A DNA stretch of 64,000 bases from Paraglaciecola psychrophila 170 (GCF_000347635.1 NC_020514.1:372001-436000), one strand, 5' to 3'; counted from the first letter of the stretch, positions 10,044-21,652 are shown. The notes: generated by a model from the sequence alone, not told the origin. Program-made: numbers and translations.

Positions 10044-10430
10044 TTACGAAAATAAACGTACTTCACCAGCTTGGCGACGTTTGACTTTAATGACTAACAA
10101 AAGTGTAATGAATCCAGGTAATGCTTGAAAATAAAAAATGTTAGTATTAGCTGTGAGCCCACCAAATATCCCGGCAATAGTGATACATATGAGTAAAAAT
10201 ACTTTTAAACTTTGATTGCCGCTTATTAAGCCCCAAAGTAAACCAAAGCCCAAAAAGCTATTATATAAACCTTGGTTCATAGCCAATACTTCTGAAGATT
10301 GTGCCACCTCTGCTGTCATTGAGAATATTTTTTGTCCAACAGGATGATTCCAGAAAAATATTTCTAACACCATGATGCCTAAATGCAAAAGGGCGACTAA
10401 AAAGGTCATAAAACCAGCAAAAAACTTCAT
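10044..10430 (-). CDS. DUF1304 family small integral membrane protein
   Basis: 128 residues with four hydrophobic segments (about 5-25, 55-72, 77-92 and 98-115). The pattern includes the family-like LVALLHLGIMVLEIFFW start and NQGLYNSFLGFGLLWGL. The DUF1304 family has no defined biochemical role. The gene stands alone on the minus strand, downstream of the hflC operon but beyond that operon's terminator. Confidence 0.8.
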   Translation of the reverse strand: MKFFAGFMTFLVALLHLGIMVLEIFFWNHPVGQKIFSMTAEVAQSSEVLAMNQGLYNSFLGFGLLWGLISGNQSLKVFLLICITIAGIFGGLTANTNIFYFQALPGFITLLLVIKVKRRQAGEVRLFS

Positions 10431-10565
10431 AGATAATACCTTGACTACTTTGTATTAGATGTAACTTTTCATAGTGTGGTAAATTGACTTAAGTTGCAAG
10501 GATTGCTGTTGATACTTATGTCTAAATTAACAGACAGTTGCTCTATTTAATAAACACACTATCAA

Positions 10566-10590
10566 AAAAAAGCGCCTTGCGGCGCTTTCA
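10566..10590 (-). terminator. Terminator of the nnr-to-hflC operon
   Basis: The hairpin AAAGCGCC / GGCGCTTT is followed by a T-run on the minus strand, just past the hflC stop codon at 10606. Confidence 0.85.
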
Positions 10591-10605
10591 AATATAAATA
10601 AACTG

Positions 10606-11493
10606 TTACGGTTGTTTTCCGCTTGGGTCTTTCATGTAACGGAAAAAATCACTGTCCGGTTCAACAACCAACACATCTTGTTTGCTGCTAAAGCTTTTCT
10701 TGTATGCATCCATACTCCGTAAGAAACTATAGAATTCAGGATCTTTGGTGTAAGTTTCAGCGTAAATCTGAGCTGCTTGAGCTTCACCTTCACCTCTTAG
10801 TTTTCGAAGGTTACGTTCTGCGTCAGCCAACATAACTGTAATTTTGGCATCGATATCAGCTTTGATAAATTCAGCTTTCTCTTTACCTTCAGAGCGATGC
10901 TCTCTGGCTACAGCTTCACGTTCGCTCCGCATACGTTGGAAAATAAAGTTTCTTACTTCCAATGGTAGGTTAATTTGTTTAACACGAACATCAATTATCT
11001 TTATCCCCAACTCGTCTGAGCTGGTTGAAGCTTGTGTCATAGCTTCATCCATAAGTTCTGATCGTTCACCAGACACAATTTCTTGAATAGTACGGGTACC
11101 AAACTCAGAACGTAAGGCATTATTGACTTTCTGTTGTAACAGTATTTCTGCACCAGATTTGATGCCACCAGTGGCTAAATAGTACTTAGCAAAATCTTCA
11201 ATCTTCCACTTAACATACAAGTCGACAATCAAATCTTTTTTCTCAGAGGTCACAAAACGATCTGGCACTTCGTCCAATGTTTGAATACGTGCATCAAGTC
11301 TTACCACACGGTCAAAGAAAGGGAGTTTTAAGTGTAAACCAGGTTCAAAAACTGTGGTGTCACCTGACTCGCTGTCTCTCTGTACTTTACCAAACTGTAT
11401 AACAATGGCTTTGTTGCCTTCTTCTACAACAAATAACGAGCCAAATATGAGCAACCCTATGGCTACTATTATTAATGCAATAAAATTTTTCAT
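10606..11493 (-). CDS. hflC: HflC, membrane-anchored modulator of FtsH protease
   Basis: 295 residues with one N-terminal transmembrane segment (about 5-22) followed by a periplasmic SPFH/Band-7 domain. HflC pairs with HflK in a large cage around FtsH and restrains degradation of membrane substrates. Family hallmarks are VVEEGNKAIVIQFGKV, the EREAVAREHRSEGKE coiled-coil start and the GEGEAQAAQIYAE block. It follows hflK by three bases, so the two are probably co-translated. It is the last gene of the operon. Confidence 0.97.
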   Translation of the reverse strand: MKNFIALIIVAIGLLIFGSLFVVEEGNKAIVIQFGKVQRDSESGDTTVFEPGLHLKLPFFDRVVRLDARIQTLDEVPDRFVTSEKKDLIVDLYVKWKIEDFAKYYLATGGIKSGAEILLQQKVNNALRSEFGTRTIQEIVSGERSELMDEAMTQASTSSDELGIKIIDVRVKQINLPLEVRNFIFQRMRSEREAVAREHRSEGKEKAEFIKADIDAKITVMLADAERNLRKLRGEGEAQAAQIYAETYTKDPEFYSFLRSMDAYKKSFSSKQDVLVVEPDSDFFRYMKDPSGKQP

Positions 11494-11496
11494 AGC

Positions 11497-12657
11497 CTAG
11501 TTTCTCCCACTACGTGCGCCGTTGTTACGGTTGTTTCTGGAGTTGCCGTTTAACGGTTGTGTATCTTCATCTTGATTACGCAAACCTTCTAAAGTACTGC
11601 GGATGTTGGCTGGAATTGTTGGCCCAGACTGATTTCCCAATATTTTATCTAGCGGTAAATACATCATGTTGCCAGTGCCTTCCGTATCCACCAATATTTT
11701 ACTAGTGTTGCCGTAGACTTCTTCCATAGTTTCAAGGTAAATACGGCTACGAGTGACTTCTGGTGCAGAAGTATATTGAGGAAGTAATTCTTCAAACCTT
11801 GCGATTGCACCTTGCGCTTCCAATGTGACGCGTTCTTTATAAGCTTGGGCTTCTTGTGCTAAACGGTTAACCTGTCCACGGGCACGAGGTTCGATTTCAC
11901 GAGAATAAGCTTCTGCTTCGTTTATGAAGCGTTGTTCATCTTCTTGTGCTGCAATGGCATCATCAAAAGCTTCTTTCACTTCTTCTGGCGGCCTTGCATC
12001 TTTAAAGTTCATATCGACAACAGATATACCCATATCGTATGATTCAATGATACCCGTTAATTCATCAAGCACGCTTCGCCTTGTTGCTTCACGTCCACCC
12101 GTTAATACTGCATCCATTCTAGAATGACCTACAACGTAACGAATGGCACTATCGAATGCTTGACTCAAACTCTCTTCAGGGCTAGTTACAGCAAAGCTGT
12201 ATTTATAAGGTTCGAGAATACGGTATTGAACTTCCATCTCAACACGGACCACGTTTTCGTCTTCAGTTAGCATCGAGCCAGAAGAAGGCATAGAGCGAAT
12301 TGTTTTTACATCTACCGGTAGAATCTCGTCTATAAAAGTTGGTTTCCATTGCAGACCGGGATCCACAAAGTGACTAAATTCTCCAAACCGCAAAACCACG
12401 CCGCGCTCAGCTTCACGAATAGTGTAAAAACCACTGAACACCCAGCCGATAACTAATATACCAACTATTACAGCAGCGCCTATACCCCCGAGGCTTTTAC
12501 CGCCTGATGAGCCACCAGAACCACCACCACCAAACTTGCCGAATTTATTCATCAAGTTTTTGAATACCTCATCTAAATCAGGCGGGCCTTGATCTCGGCC
12601 ACCCTTGTTTTTCCAAGGATCATTATTGTTTCCACCGGGCTCATTCCAAGCCATCAT
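11497..12657 (-). CDS. hflK: HflK, membrane-anchored modulator of FtsH protease
   Basis: 386 residues. A Gly/Asn-rich cytoplasmic leader (MMAWNEPGGNNNDPW, then a GGGGSGGSSGG stretch) precedes a transmembrane segment around residues 58-78. A Band-7 domain follows, then an Asn/Arg-rich tail (NGNSRNNRNNGARSGRN). This is the HflK architecture; it forms the FtsH-HflKC supercomplex with HflC encoded directly downstream. Translation may begin at the second Met (12654), since MAWNEPG is the usual family start. Confidence 0.97.
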   Translation of the reverse strand: MMAWNEPGGNNNDPWKNKGGRDQGPPDLDEVFKNLMNKFGKFGGGGSGGSSGGKSLGGIGAAVIVGILVIGWVFSGFYTIREAERGVVLRFGEFSHFVDPGLQWKPTFIDEILPVDVKTIRSMPSSGSMLTEDENVVRVEMEVQYRILEPYKYSFAVTSPEESLSQAFDSAIRYVVGHSRMDAVLTGGREATRRSVLDELTGIIESYDMGISVVDMNFKDARPPEEVKEAFDDAIAAQEDEQRFINEAEAYSREIEPRARGQVNRLAQEAQAYKERVTLEAQGAIARFEELLPQYTSAPEVTRSRIYLETMEEVYGNTSKILVDTEGTGNMMYLPLDKILGNQSGPTIPANIRSTLEGLRNQDEDTQPLNGNSRNNRNNGARSGRN

Positions 12658-12737
12658 GTCTCTCCAGCTAGTTAATCTAATAAATAGGTCTAATGACCTT
12701 TACGAGTTTTTTAAATATTTTGATCGGTTATTTGTTA

Positions 12738-14028
12738 CTAATTTTTTACTATATAAGACTCTAAATCAACGTCGACACGTTTGATTAGTCTGTTCCAATC
12801 TCTTTGTTCCATTCGTACATCGATTTGCCAATCACCATTTTCCGCATAACCTTCTTCTGCAATGCAGTTCATATCAAAAAATACACCACGTAAACTGCTT
12901 TTGTGCGGAGGTATTAATAAACTATGTTGTACCATGTTTTTTGATAGACATTCAGTAATTGCGCTGAGCAGTAAATCAATACCCAGACCTTGCTGAGCAG
13001 ATAACCAAACTCGAATAGGCATGCCTGATTCATCGCGATCTATTTTTGCAATGACGCCATCCATTCGATCAATCTTATTACACACCATCAATTGTTGAAT
13101 TTCGTTGGCATCTATCTCTTCAAGAACTTCATTTACTTGTTCGATATTCTCTTGAAACTGGTCGTCAGAATAATCCACTACATGCAATAATAAATTTGCT
13201 TGCTGAGTTTCTTGCAGAGTGGCCTTAAACGCTGCTATCAAATCAGTGGGGGAGGTGACGTATAAAACCAACCGTATCGGCGAGAATTGCTGAGCCAACA
13301 TTTTGTAGCTGAATCTTTCTAAGCGTTGGGTCAAGTGTCGCAAATAATTGGTCAGCAACGTACACAGCAGATTCTGTCATGCTATTAAATAAAGTGGATT
13401 TGCCAGCGTTGGTATACCCTACCAGTGAAACTGTGGGGATTTCTGCTCGAATTCTAGAGCGTCTTCCTTGTTCTCTTTGTTTTTGTACTTTATCAAGACG
13501 ACGCTGAATCGCTTTAAGCCTTGCTCTTAATAATCGTCTGTCAGTTTCAAGTTGACTTTCACCAGGACCACGCAGACCTATTCCACCTTTTTGTTTATCA
13601 AGGTGAGTCCAGCCGCGAACTAACCGGGTACTCATGTGCCTAAGTTGTGCAAGTTCTACTTGCAACTTACCTTCATGGGTACGAGCACGCTGGGCGAAAA
13701 TATCTAGAATCAGCCCGGTGCGGTCGAGCACTCGACATTGGCATAGTTGTTCTAGATTACGTTCTTGAGATGGGGATAGACTATGATTAAAAATAACCAC
13801 GTCAGCTTGTTGCGCTCTAACTGCATTGGCAATTTCTTCTGCTTTGCCACTTCCCACAAAATAACGTGCCTGTGGAGACTGTCGAGAACATGTCACTACA
13901 TCTATTGCGTTTACACCAGCAGACGACACAAGTAGTTGTAATTCTAATAAATCTTCTTTGCTATTTTCGTCAGCAAAATCGACATGTACTAAAACAGCTT
14001 GTTCACCTGCTTCATAACGGTCAAACAA
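12738..14028 (-). pseudogene. hflX: HflX ribosome-splitting GTPase, single frameshift
   Basis: HflX is a GTPase that dissociates stalled or heat-damaged ribosomes. From 14028 the frame gives the N-terminal domain, the Gly-rich [13 protein letters not shown] region and the G1 motif GYTNAGKS. It then reads FATLDPT and [11 protein letters not shown], followed by a stop. The other frame continues [19 protein letters not shown] to the normal C-terminus, including NKID (G4). The break is in a run of five G (plus strand 13248-13252); four would restore [17 protein letters not shown]. Nothing else is damaged. It lies in the conserved slot between hfq and hflK. It is either a recent knockout or a sequencing error. 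Confidence 0.9.
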
Positions 14029-14049
14029 TCCGCTCTCCTAAAACCATAT

Positions 14050-14313
<264 letters not shown>

Positions 14314-14377
14314 TTATTATAAAATTTCACACTCAAAAAGTGATTATACAGAAAAAAAAATAGCTGTATAGGCCGCC

Positions 14378-15331
14378 TTAGAGTTGAAACTGACTCAGTT
14401 TAATGACTTTCGACAGATTGTTTGTCGAAAACGTGTCTAACGGGTGAATATTTTCCCAACTTCTGAGCCAAGTCAACTGTCTTTTTGCTAGTTGACGAGT
14501 GGCTGCGACAGACTTTGCAATCATTTCAATAAAACCATAATCACCATCAAGATATTGCCACATTTGCCTGTAACCCACACATCTAATAGAAGGTAAATTC
14601 AAATGTAGATCACCTCTGGTTCTTAATTCTTCTACTTCAGCCTGAAACCCTGTATCGACCATTTGTTGAAAACGCTGAGCAATCCGTTGATGCAGTACTT
14701 TTCTATCGTCCGGAGCAATACAGAATTGCTTGACATTATAGGGTATGGGGGCGGATTTAGTCGCCATCAAGTCTGTCATTGAACGATTGGTTAGATGATA
14801 AACTTCTAAGGCTCTGATTAAACGTTGAGGATCGTTGGGATGAATACGTCTGGCTGAGGTTGGATCTATTTGAGCCAACTGCTGATGTAATTCCCCCCAT
14901 CCTAATTTATCAGCCTCTGCTTCTATGGTTTTCCTGACATTTTGATCTGACTCTGGTAAGGGGGAAAGTCCGTCAATCAGGGCTTTGTAATACATCATAG
15001 TGCCACCCACTAATAATGGAATTTTACCCCTTGCTGTGATTTCTTGCATGGCCAACAATGCATCTTTACGAAATTCGGCCACTGAGTAACGTTCTGCGGG
15101 ATCCAAAATATCGATTAACCTGTGAGGGGCCCTTTGCAATTCAACTGCGTTCGGTTTGGCCGTGCCTATATCCATGCCACGGTAAATCAATGCAGAATCG
15201 ACACTGATTATCTCGCACGGCAGGTTTTCGCACAGCTCAATTGCAAGCCCGGTTTTACCTGAGGCGGTAGGCCCCATTAAAAATAATGCCGGTGGCAACG
15301 AACTAAGCTCTTTGCCTAGAATTTCATTCAT
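14378..15331 (-). CDS. miaA: tRNA dimethylallyltransferase MiaA
   Basis: 317 residues. The P-loop [11 protein letters not shown] (about 20-30), the [16 protein letters not shown] block and the [17 protein letters not shown] motif identify MiaA. It adds the dimethylallyl group to A37 of tRNAs reading UNN codons. The first codons overlap the end of mutL by 8 bases, indicating translational coupling. Length is normal. Confidence 0.97.
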   Translation of the reverse strand: MNEILGKELSSLPPALFLMGPTASGKTGLAIELCENLPCEIISVDSALIYRGMDIGTAKPNAVELQRAPHRLIDILDPAERYSVAEFRKDALLAMQEITARGKIPLLVGGTMMYYKALIDGLSPLPESDQNVRKTIEAEADKLGWGELHQQLAQIDPTSARRIHPNDPQRLIRALEVYHLTNRSMTDLMATKSAPIPYNVKQFCIAPDDRKVLHQRIAQRFQQMVDTGFQAEVEELRTRGDLHLNLPSIRCVGYRQMWQYLDGDYGFIEMIAKSVAATRQLAKRQLTWLRSWENIHPLDTFSTNNLSKVIKLSQFQL

Positions 15332-17144
15332 TCGTATTTAGCCAATCATTTAAATGCACGGGTTTTCCTATTTTAGCAATATCATGTTCAACGTTGCTCG
15401 ATGACTGAACAAACTGTTGCCACAATTCTTGTATCTGGGTAAGGCTTACTTCTTCACGTAAAACGATACATGTTAGCAAGTGCCTACGCACTTCCTCGGT
15501 CTCTAGTTCTTCAAAATTTAAAATTTCTTCTAGACATTCTATCCATCTAAACTGTCGTAACCCTGCGGGTACCTTACGTAAAATTATTCTATTTTTGGTC
15601 CAGCCAATTTCTACACTATTTTCTAGAAGTGGTTGGTAAAGTGCTTTTGCCTGTACCAATAAACTGGGCGTTGCAGTTATCGATATAGGCATTAATAAAG
15701 GTTGGCTCACTGGCATAACATCTGTATAGAGTCTTGACATTACGCTAAGGTGAAGAGCTACGGTCTCGAGTAAATAAAATTTTTGCTTGAGCTTAAGTAA
15801 TATTTTTTTTTCTGATACCTGAAGCCATTGCCCGGGCATCATTGTAGTTTGTTGTGCAGAATTAGAAACCGCATTAATTGAATGTGTTGGAGTCATTAAT
15901 TGTTGATAGTTTTTTGAAGATTGATTGATAACTTGAGAAGAGTTGACTAAGTGCTGAGCCATGTTTTTGTTTGCCAATCTACCCGAAGGACCAGATGCTT
16001 GAGTGCCTGCACCAGTATAATCAGGCAGACGATCATCCACACTTGTTTCTGATGCCGGTCTTTGTAAAGGTCGAATATAATCATGATTAGGCTGTGCTTG
16101 CGGCAATACACTTACCTCAGGATTCGGTTGCTGCTGGCCTAATTGACAATATTGATTAAGTGAGTCTGTTAGTGCTCTGAATATGAAATCATGGACCAGG
16201 CGCGCTTGGTGAAATCTGACCTCATGCTTGGCTGGGTGTACATTGACATCGACTTGGTTTGGCTCAAGGGTCAAATACAGCACATAGGCTGGATAAAAAT
16301 CTGCACCCATAAGCCCTTCAAATGCTTGGCGAACAGCATGATTGATTAACTTATCACGCATCATACGGCCATTAACATAAAAATATTGAAACTCGCCTTG
16401 GGTTTTGGATTGTCCTGGTTGTGCCAGCCAACCCTTCAATTCAAATGTTTGAAATTGACTATTAAGTTCAATGCTTTGTTCGGAAAACTCTTTGCCACAA
16501 ATAGTGTTAAGGCGCTTCAATTCAGAATTTTGTGCTTTTACAGCGGGATACTTACGCAGTAACTTTCCATTATGTTTAAGGCTAAAGCTCACATCAAAAC
16601 GACTCAGAGCAATGCGCCTAACAACTTCATCTATATGTGTAAACTCAGTTTTTTCAGTCTTTAAAAATTTGCGTCTGGCAGGCGTGTTAAAAAACAAATC
16701 GACTACATCAACACTCGTGCCATCGGGATGTGCCACTGGGTTAACTTGCACTTGCATATCACGCCCTTCGCAATGAGCTTGCCAAGCTTGGGCTTGGTCT
16801 TTGGGCTTGGAACTTAAGCTTAAGCGTGCAACCGAGCTTATACTAGCTAACGCTTCACCACGAAACCCCAAACTACAAATGGTGTCTAAATCATCTAATT
16901 TTGCTATTTTACTAGTGGCATGACGGCTTAGGGCTAAAGCGAGTTCGTCATGGGGAATACCACTGCCGTTATCGCGGATCAAGATGCGTTTATGTCCACC
17001 TTTTTCGATATCAATTTCAATTGACGTAGCCCCAGAATCTAGGCTGTTTTCTACTATTTCTTTGACCACGGAGGATGGACGTTCAACCACTTCCCCAGCA
17101 GCAATTTGGTTGGCTAATCTTGCAGGAAGAATTTTAATTGGCAA
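15324..17144 (-). CDS. mutL: DNA mismatch repair protein MutL
   Basis: 606 residues. The N-terminal GHKL ATPase has [33 protein letters not shown], the DNGSGI box and [10 protein letters not shown]. The transducer region (HPAKHEVRF) follows, then a Gln/Ser/Asn-rich linker (about 340-440) and a C-terminal dimerisation domain. I do not see the DQHA(X)2E(X)4E nicking motif, consistent with the endonuclease-less MutL of MutH-type gammaproteobacteria. It couples MutS recognition to strand removal. Confidence 0.97.
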   Translation of the reverse strand: MPIKILPARLANQIAAGEVVERPSSVVKEIVENSLDSGATSIEIDIEKGGHKRILIRDNGSGIPHDELALALSRHATSKIAKLDDLDTICSLGFRGEALASISSVARLSLSSKPKDQAQAWQAHCEGRDMQVQVNPVAHPDGTSVDVVDLFFNTPARRKFLKTEKTEFTHIDEVVRRIALSRFDVSFSLKHNGKLLRKYPAVKAQNSELKRLNTICGKEFSEQSIELNSQFQTFELKGWLAQPGQSKTQGEFQYFYVNGRMMRDKLINHAVRQAFEGLMGADFYPAYVLYLTLEPNQVDVNVHPAKHEVRFHQARLVHDFIFRALTDSLNQYCQLGQQQPNPEVSVLPQAQPNHDYIRPLQRPASETSVDDRLPDYTGAGTQASGPSGRLANKNMAQHLVNSSQVINQSSKNYQQLMTPTHSINAVSNSAQQTTMMPGQWLQVSEKKILLKLKQKFYLLETVALHLSVMSRLYTDVMPVSQPLLMPISITATPSLLVQAKALYQPLLENSVEIGWTKNRIILRKVPAGLRQFRWIECLEEILNFEELETEEVRRHLLTCIVLREEVSLTQIQELWQQFVQSSSNVEHDIAKIGKPVHLNDWLNTNE

Positions 17145-17183
17145 AACAATGACCTTGGTGTAAATATTAAATAAATGAGCAGT

Positions 17184-18518
17184 TTAGGTGCTAGGGATCA
17201 TTAGAACTTGTCCGATACGCACCACATCTGTATTCAGATTGTTGGCTTTTTTTAATGTGCTAATTTGCACATTATAACGCTGTGCCAGCAAGGATAATGA
17301 TTCACCGCTTCGAACTCTATGGGTGCGTTTTTCTTGCTTCCATTTAGCCCATAATGAGCCATCTGGTGGTGAACCTTTAAAGTGTTGTTTAAGCCCGTTA
17401 AAAACTGACTGCGCCAGCTTCTGTCTATACTCAGACCAATTCAGGTTTTTTTCTTCTTGAGGGTTAGAGATAAATCCCATTTCTACTAAAATTGACGGAA
17501 TATCTGGAGAGGTTAACACCGCAAAACTTGCCCCTTGGGGCGTCTTTTTATGCAATTTTGTCACTTTTCCTAGGTGCCTTATCATATCCCGACTCACGTC
17601 ATAACTAGTGGTCAAGGAGTGATCCATAGACATATCCAGAAAGGTTTGAGCTAAATACCTTTCATTCGCTGTATCTTGAATAATCTCAGCAGCGCCTCCA
17701 AGTAATTCAGAATGCCGCTCGGTTCTTTCCAACCAGCGGCCCAGTTCCGTATTCGCTCTTTTCATGGATAACACCCATACAGACGCTCCCCTGGGTTGAG
17801 GTGTGGTAAACGCATCGGCATGTATTGACACAAACATATCTGCTTTGTGTTTTCTGGCAAGTTGAGGCCGTTTATTTGGTGAAATATAATAATCGCCAGT
17901 GCGTGTCATCAACGCTTTCATGCCTTTTTCTTTGTTAATCAAAGACTGTAATAGTTTCGCTATACCTAAAGTTACATTTTTTTCATAACTACCACTAGGA
18001 CCAATCGAGCCTGGATCCTCACCACCGTGGCCTGCATCAATAACAATTATTATATCCCTGTCTGTTGTAGATTTTGAATTCAATACAATTTTTTGTGTTG
18101 CAGACTCAGGGGCGTTTAGAACAATTACTAATCTATTGCCATAGGGCTCGGTAGGGGGTAAAGCAAATATGTTCTTGTCGATCTTTTTATTTAACTCAAT
18201 GACGACTCGAACAGCTTTAGGATTTTTGGCCGTGCTGTATCGTACTTTTCTGACCAACTTACTGTCATTCGCCACTTTTTTAAAATCAAAGTTCTTTGGG
18301 GTGTTTTCTATGTCTATGACTAATCGTTGTGGGTTGTTTAAGGTGAAGTAGCTATATTCGGGGGTATTAGCTAAATCGAAAACTAGACGAGTGGTATTTG
18401 GGGAAGGCCAAATGCGTAGTCCTTCGATTGTATTTTTAGCAAAAACTGGCGTGCTCAAAGCTATCAGCAAAAAACTGATTAATAGTATATGAAGTTGTTT
18501 GGACCAAAACGTTTGCAT
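17184..18518 (-). CDS. amiB: N-acetylmuramoyl-L-alanine amidase AmiB
   Basis: 444 residues. A signal peptide (hydrophobic core about 9-25, ending VFAKN) is followed by an AMIN targeting domain (about 30-140). The zinc amidase_3 domain has VIDAGHGGEDPG, FVSIHADAF and a late ILVEMGFISNPQEE segment bearing the catalytic Glu. A C-terminal LysM repeat runs from HRVRSGESLSLLAQRYNV. It cleaves septal peptidoglycan cross-bridges during daughter-cell separation. It is 10 bases downstream of tsaE and upstream of mutL, the conserved order. The LysM domain is common in non-enteric AmiB. Confidence 0.95.
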   Translation of the reverse strand: MQTFWSKQLHILLISFLLIALSTPVFAKNTIEGLRIWPSPNTTRLVFDLANTPEYSYFTLNNPQRLVIDIENTPKNFDFKKVANDSKLVRKVRYSTAKNPKAVRVVIELNKKIDKNIFALPPTEPYGNRLVIVLNAPESATQKIVLNSKSTTDRDIIIVIDAGHGGEDPGSIGPSGSYEKNVTLGIAKLLQSLINKEKGMKALMTRTGDYYISPNKRPQLARKHKADMFVSIHADAFTTPQPRGASVWVLSMKRANTELGRWLERTERHSELLGGAAEIIQDTANERYLAQTFLDMSMDHSLTTSYDVSRDMIRHLGKVTKLHKKTPQGASFAVLTSPDIPSILVEMGFISNPQEEKNLNWSEYRQKLAQSVFNGLKQHFKGSPPDGSLWAKWKQEKRTHRVRSGESLSLLAQRYNVQISTLKKANNLNTDVVRIGQVLMIPST

Positions 18519-18528
18519 TAGTATTTTT

Positions 18529-19020
18529 CTAGTTTAATTGCTGAAGTAAATTCAAGCCCTTTGCCGATTTTGCCTGCATTGATAATGTGCGTCCTGTTTG
18601 CGTGTACTCAATACTAATGTGTAAATCGGCTGATGCCAAGAGGCCAGCACCTCTGTCTGGCCATTCAATCAAACAAATACAATCAGAATCGAAATAATCA
18701 CGAATGCCCATAAACTCTAATTCTTCAGGATCAGACAAACGATATAGGTCAAAGTGAAACACACGCCAGTCTCCTATCTCATAGGGTTCAACCAATGTAT
18801 AGGTAGGGCTTTTGACATTACCAATATGCCCTAGTCCTTGAATAAAACCTCGGCTAAAAGTGGTTTTACCTGCGCCTAAATCGCCTTCAAGATAAATCAC
18901 CATACCTTGATGACAATTCTGAGCAAGTTTTCTTGCCAAAGCAACAGTGGCCTCTTCATCTGCTAACTCATAATTAGTTCGGGGTAAATCAGCGGTAGGG
19001 TTAATTAAAGAAATGCTCAT
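18529..19020 (-). CDS. tsaE: tRNA t6A biosynthesis ATPase TsaE
   Basis: 163 residues. The Walker A motif [14 protein letters not shown] and the [13 protein letters not shown] and FHFDLYRL segments identify TsaE. With TsaB and TsaD it installs threonylcarbamoyl at A37 of ANN-decoding tRNAs. Its start overlaps the nnr stop by 4 bases. Confidence 0.96.
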   Translation of the reverse strand: MSISLINPTADLPRTNYELADEEATVALARKLAQNCHQGMVIYLEGDLGAGKTTFSRGFIQGLGHIGNVKSPTYTLVEPYEIGDWRVFHFDLYRLSDPEELEFMGIRDYFDSDCICLIEWPDRGAGLLASADLHISIEYTQTGRTLSMQAKSAKGLNLLQQLN

Positions 19021-20570
19021 AATCCGTTAACAATGGCTCGTAAAGGTTGCAGTAAGTCTGAAGCAATCATACCACGTTGACCATATTGTATTGCAACTCT
19101 GTCTCCTGCTTCAGCATGAGCACATACCCCATATACCGCTGCTTTTTGTGAGGTGAATCCTTGCGCCAAAAAAGCACCAACAACACCGGTTAGCAAATCG
19201 CCCATACCTGCGGTTGCCATACCGGGGTTGCCACCTTTGCATACAAAGCATCCACGCACTTGATGTAACTCTTGCATTTGGATAATAGTGCCTGCGCCTT
19301 TTAAAACACAAACGGATTGATATTTTTGTGCGATGTGTTGACTAGATAGGTACCTATCACTCTCAATTTTAGCAATATTGCAGTTCAATAATCGACTCGC
19401 TTCTCCTGGATGGGGTGTTAATACTAGTGCCGGTAAACGTGCCAAAGTATTCTGCACAGCTGCTTTATCTTTCATAGCTGCTAACAAATTTAGGCCATCA
19501 GCATCAATGACCAGTGGCTTTGGATGGTGTTTTAGGTACTCAAATAAACTCGAAAACTGCTGATGTGCCCAATTATCTTGACCTAACCCTGGTCCTACAA
19601 CGATGCAGCTACACCAATCTAACGCGGCCTCAAGCTCCTTGTGGGTCAGCATTATTTCTGGACGACCAGCAGAGATACTGATGCTACTAGACTCATGGCA
19701 ATAGACTTTTACTAAACCTACGCCACACCGCAAAGCTGCTTCGGCACTGAGTCGAATTGCCCCAGCCATACCTTGGTTACCGCCTATGCACAGTAATTTC
19801 CCAAAAGAACCTTTGTGACCATGCACGGGCCTAGATTGCAATGATTGTAACATTGACCAGTCGACTAATTGTGCTCTACTGCGCGCGATGTCGAAAAACT
19901 CTTTGCCTACCCCTAAATCAGCAAAAATTAGCTTGCCACAGAATTCTTTTCCAATACCGCTAACCAGTCCCGGTTTGGTTGCGATAAATGTAATCGTCAC
20001 ATCGGCATCGATACATAGAGGCAGAGCTTGCCCTGTGTTAGCAAACATCCCTGATGGTAAATCAATGCTTAAAACAGGTATGTTTGCTCGATTGATTTGT
20101 TGTATAACGGCTTGAAATGCTGGTTTGACTTCGCCAGTTACTCCCGTGCCTAACAATGCATCCACCACCACATCAAATTGCGTATAATCCAGCTCAGCAA
20201 ACTGCTGTGTTTCTCCACCCTGCTGCTGCCATTCTAGTTGTGCTTGTTTTGCATCACCTATTAATTCTCTCTCAGGTTTCTCACATATGACCACAACATT
20301 GATACCTTGCTGTTTGGCAAGTTTAGCCAACACATAACCATCACCTGCATTATTGCCGTTACCAGCAACCACTATAATATTCATTGCATTAGGCCATGCT
20401 TGCTTTAATGCTTTAAATGCAGCTTCGCCTGCTCGTTGCATTAATTCAAACATAGAACATCCAGCAATCTGGGCTGCCTTGGGCTCAATCGTTCTGACTT
20501 GTTCTGAACTCACAATTTTATGTGCTAGTATCAGTTCTGCTTGCTCGGTTAACAGGTTTGTCAATGTCAT
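19017..20570 (-). CDS. nnr: Bifunctional NAD(P)H-hydrate epimerase / ADP-dependent NAD(P)HX dehydratase
   Basis: 517 residues. The N-terminal YjeF_N epimerase half (about 1-220) has [16 protein letters not shown]. The C-terminal ribokinase-like dehydratase half has [39 protein letters not shown] and [16 protein letters not shown]. It repairs hydrated NADH and NADPH. It heads the minus-strand operon that runs to hflC. Its ATG (20568-20570, complement) overlaps the divergent queG start, so its promoter must lie inside queG. Confidence 0.95.
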   Translation of the reverse strand: MTLTNLLTEQAELILAHKIVSSEQVRTIEPKAAQIAGCSMFELMQRAGEAAFKALKQAWPNAMNIIVVAGNGNNAGDGYVLAKLAKQQGINVVVICEKPERELIGDAKQAQLEWQQQGGETQQFAELDYTQFDVVVDALLGTGVTGEVKPAFQAVIQQINRANIPVLSIDLPSGMFANTGQALPLCIDADVTITFIATKPGLVSGIGKEFCGKLIFADLGVGKEFFDIARSRAQLVDWSMLQSLQSRPVHGHKGSFGKLLCIGGNQGMAGAIRLSAEAALRCGVGLVKVYCHESSSISISAGRPEIMLTHKELEAALDWCSCIVVGPGLGQDNWAHQQFSSLFEYLKHHPKPLVIDADGLNLLAAMKDKAAVQNTLARLPALVLTPHPGEASRLLNCNIAKIESDRYLSSQHIAQKYQSVCVLKGAGTIIQMQELHQVRGCFVCKGGNPGMATAGMGDLLTGVVGAFLAQGFTSQKAAVYGVCAHAEAGDRVAIQYGQRGMIASDLLQPLRAIVNGL

Positions 20571-21652
20571 CTCTGAACACTTATGAATTGTTGTCTTTGG
20601 CTAAAAATATCAAGGCTTGGGGCAAAGTGCTAGGTTTTCAGCAAGTGGGCATTTGTGATGTTAACCTAGAGCAGCACGAATCCCACTTACAATCGTGGTT
20701 GGATAAAGGCTATGCCGGTGAAATGAACTACATGGTAGAGCACGGTATGAAGAGAGCTCGACCGGCTGAGTTAATGCCCGGTACGATGCGCGTTATCAGT
20801 GTAAGAATGGATTACCTGCCTCCCAATGCGAAATTTGCTCATACCCTCAAAAACAAAAAGCAAGCTTACATAAGTCGTTATGCCCTTGGCCGTGACTATC
20901 ACAAGCTGTTGCGTAGTCGTCTGAAAAAGCTTGGCGAAAAAATTAAAACTGAATGTGAACAACTCAATTTTCGGCCTTTTGTTGATTCAGCCCCAGTACT
21001 TGAACACGCTATTGCTGAAAAAGCAGGTATCGGTTGGACAGGTAAGCATTCACTTACTATCAATAAAGAAGCGGGTTCTTGGTTTTTTTTAGGCGAGTTA
21101 TTTGTTGATATAGCTTTGCCTGTCGATCAGCCCGTAGAAGAAAACTGCGGTAGTTGCAAAGCCTGCATAACCATCTGCCCCACCCAAGCAATAGTAGAAC
21201 CCTATGTGGTGGACGCTAGGCGCTGTATTTCATACCTGACCATAGAACAAAAAGGTGCTATTCCAGAACAGTATCGCGCTTTAATTGGCAACCGTGTCTA
21301 TGGCTGTGATGATTGTCAACTTATTTGTCCGTGGAACCGCTACGCTAATATCACCGCTGAAGCCGATTTTCACCCTAGGCAAAAATTGATGAGCCAAGAA
21401 CTTATCGACTTATTTGCTTGGGATGAATCAACCTTCCTGAAAAATACCGAAGGTTCGGCCATAAGACGTATTGGTTTTGAGCGCTGGCAACGTAATTTAG
21501 CCGTGGGATTAGGTAATGCGCCATACTCGCTCGAAATCGTTAGCACTTTGCAATCCGCATTGAGTCACACAACCGATTTAGTCAAAGAACATATTCAATG
21601 GGCATTGAAGCAACACAAAAATAAAGCAACTAATGAAGAAAAAAATAGATAG
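20564..21652 (+). CDS. queG: Epoxyqueuosine reductase QueG
   Basis: Last step of queuosine synthesis in tRNA: reduces epoxyqueuosine using cobalamin and two [4Fe-4S] clusters. About 362 residues starting [11 protein letters not shown]. Ligand motifs CGSCKACITICPT and CDDCQLICPWNR are both intact, with a HEAT-like tail. A longer frame begins at 20522, but starting there would place 14 atypical residues inside nnr. The ATG at 20564 gives the usual N-terminus. Confidence 0.94.
   Translation: MSSLNTYELLSLAKNIKAWGKVLGFQQVGICDVNLEQHESHLQSWLDKGYAGEMNYMVEHGMKRARPAELMPGTMRVISVRMDYLPPNAKFAHTLKNKKQAYISRYALGRDYHKLLRSRLKKLGEKIKTECEQLNFRPFVDSAPVLEHAIAEKAGIGWTGKHSLTINKEAGSWFFLGELFVDIALPVDQPVEENCGSCKACITICPTQAIVEPYVVDARRCISYLTIEQKGAIPEQYRALIGNRVYGCDDCQLICPWNRYANITAEADFHPRQKLMSQELIDLFAWDESTFLKNTEGSAIRRIGFERWQRNLAVGLGNAPYSLEIVSTLQSALSHTTDLVKEHIQWALKQHKNKATNEEKNR

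Noticed and set aside
13248..13252. Programmed frameshift in hflX
   Set aside because: A run of five is short, no stimulatory element is evident, and similar one-base changes occur in several unrelated genes here.
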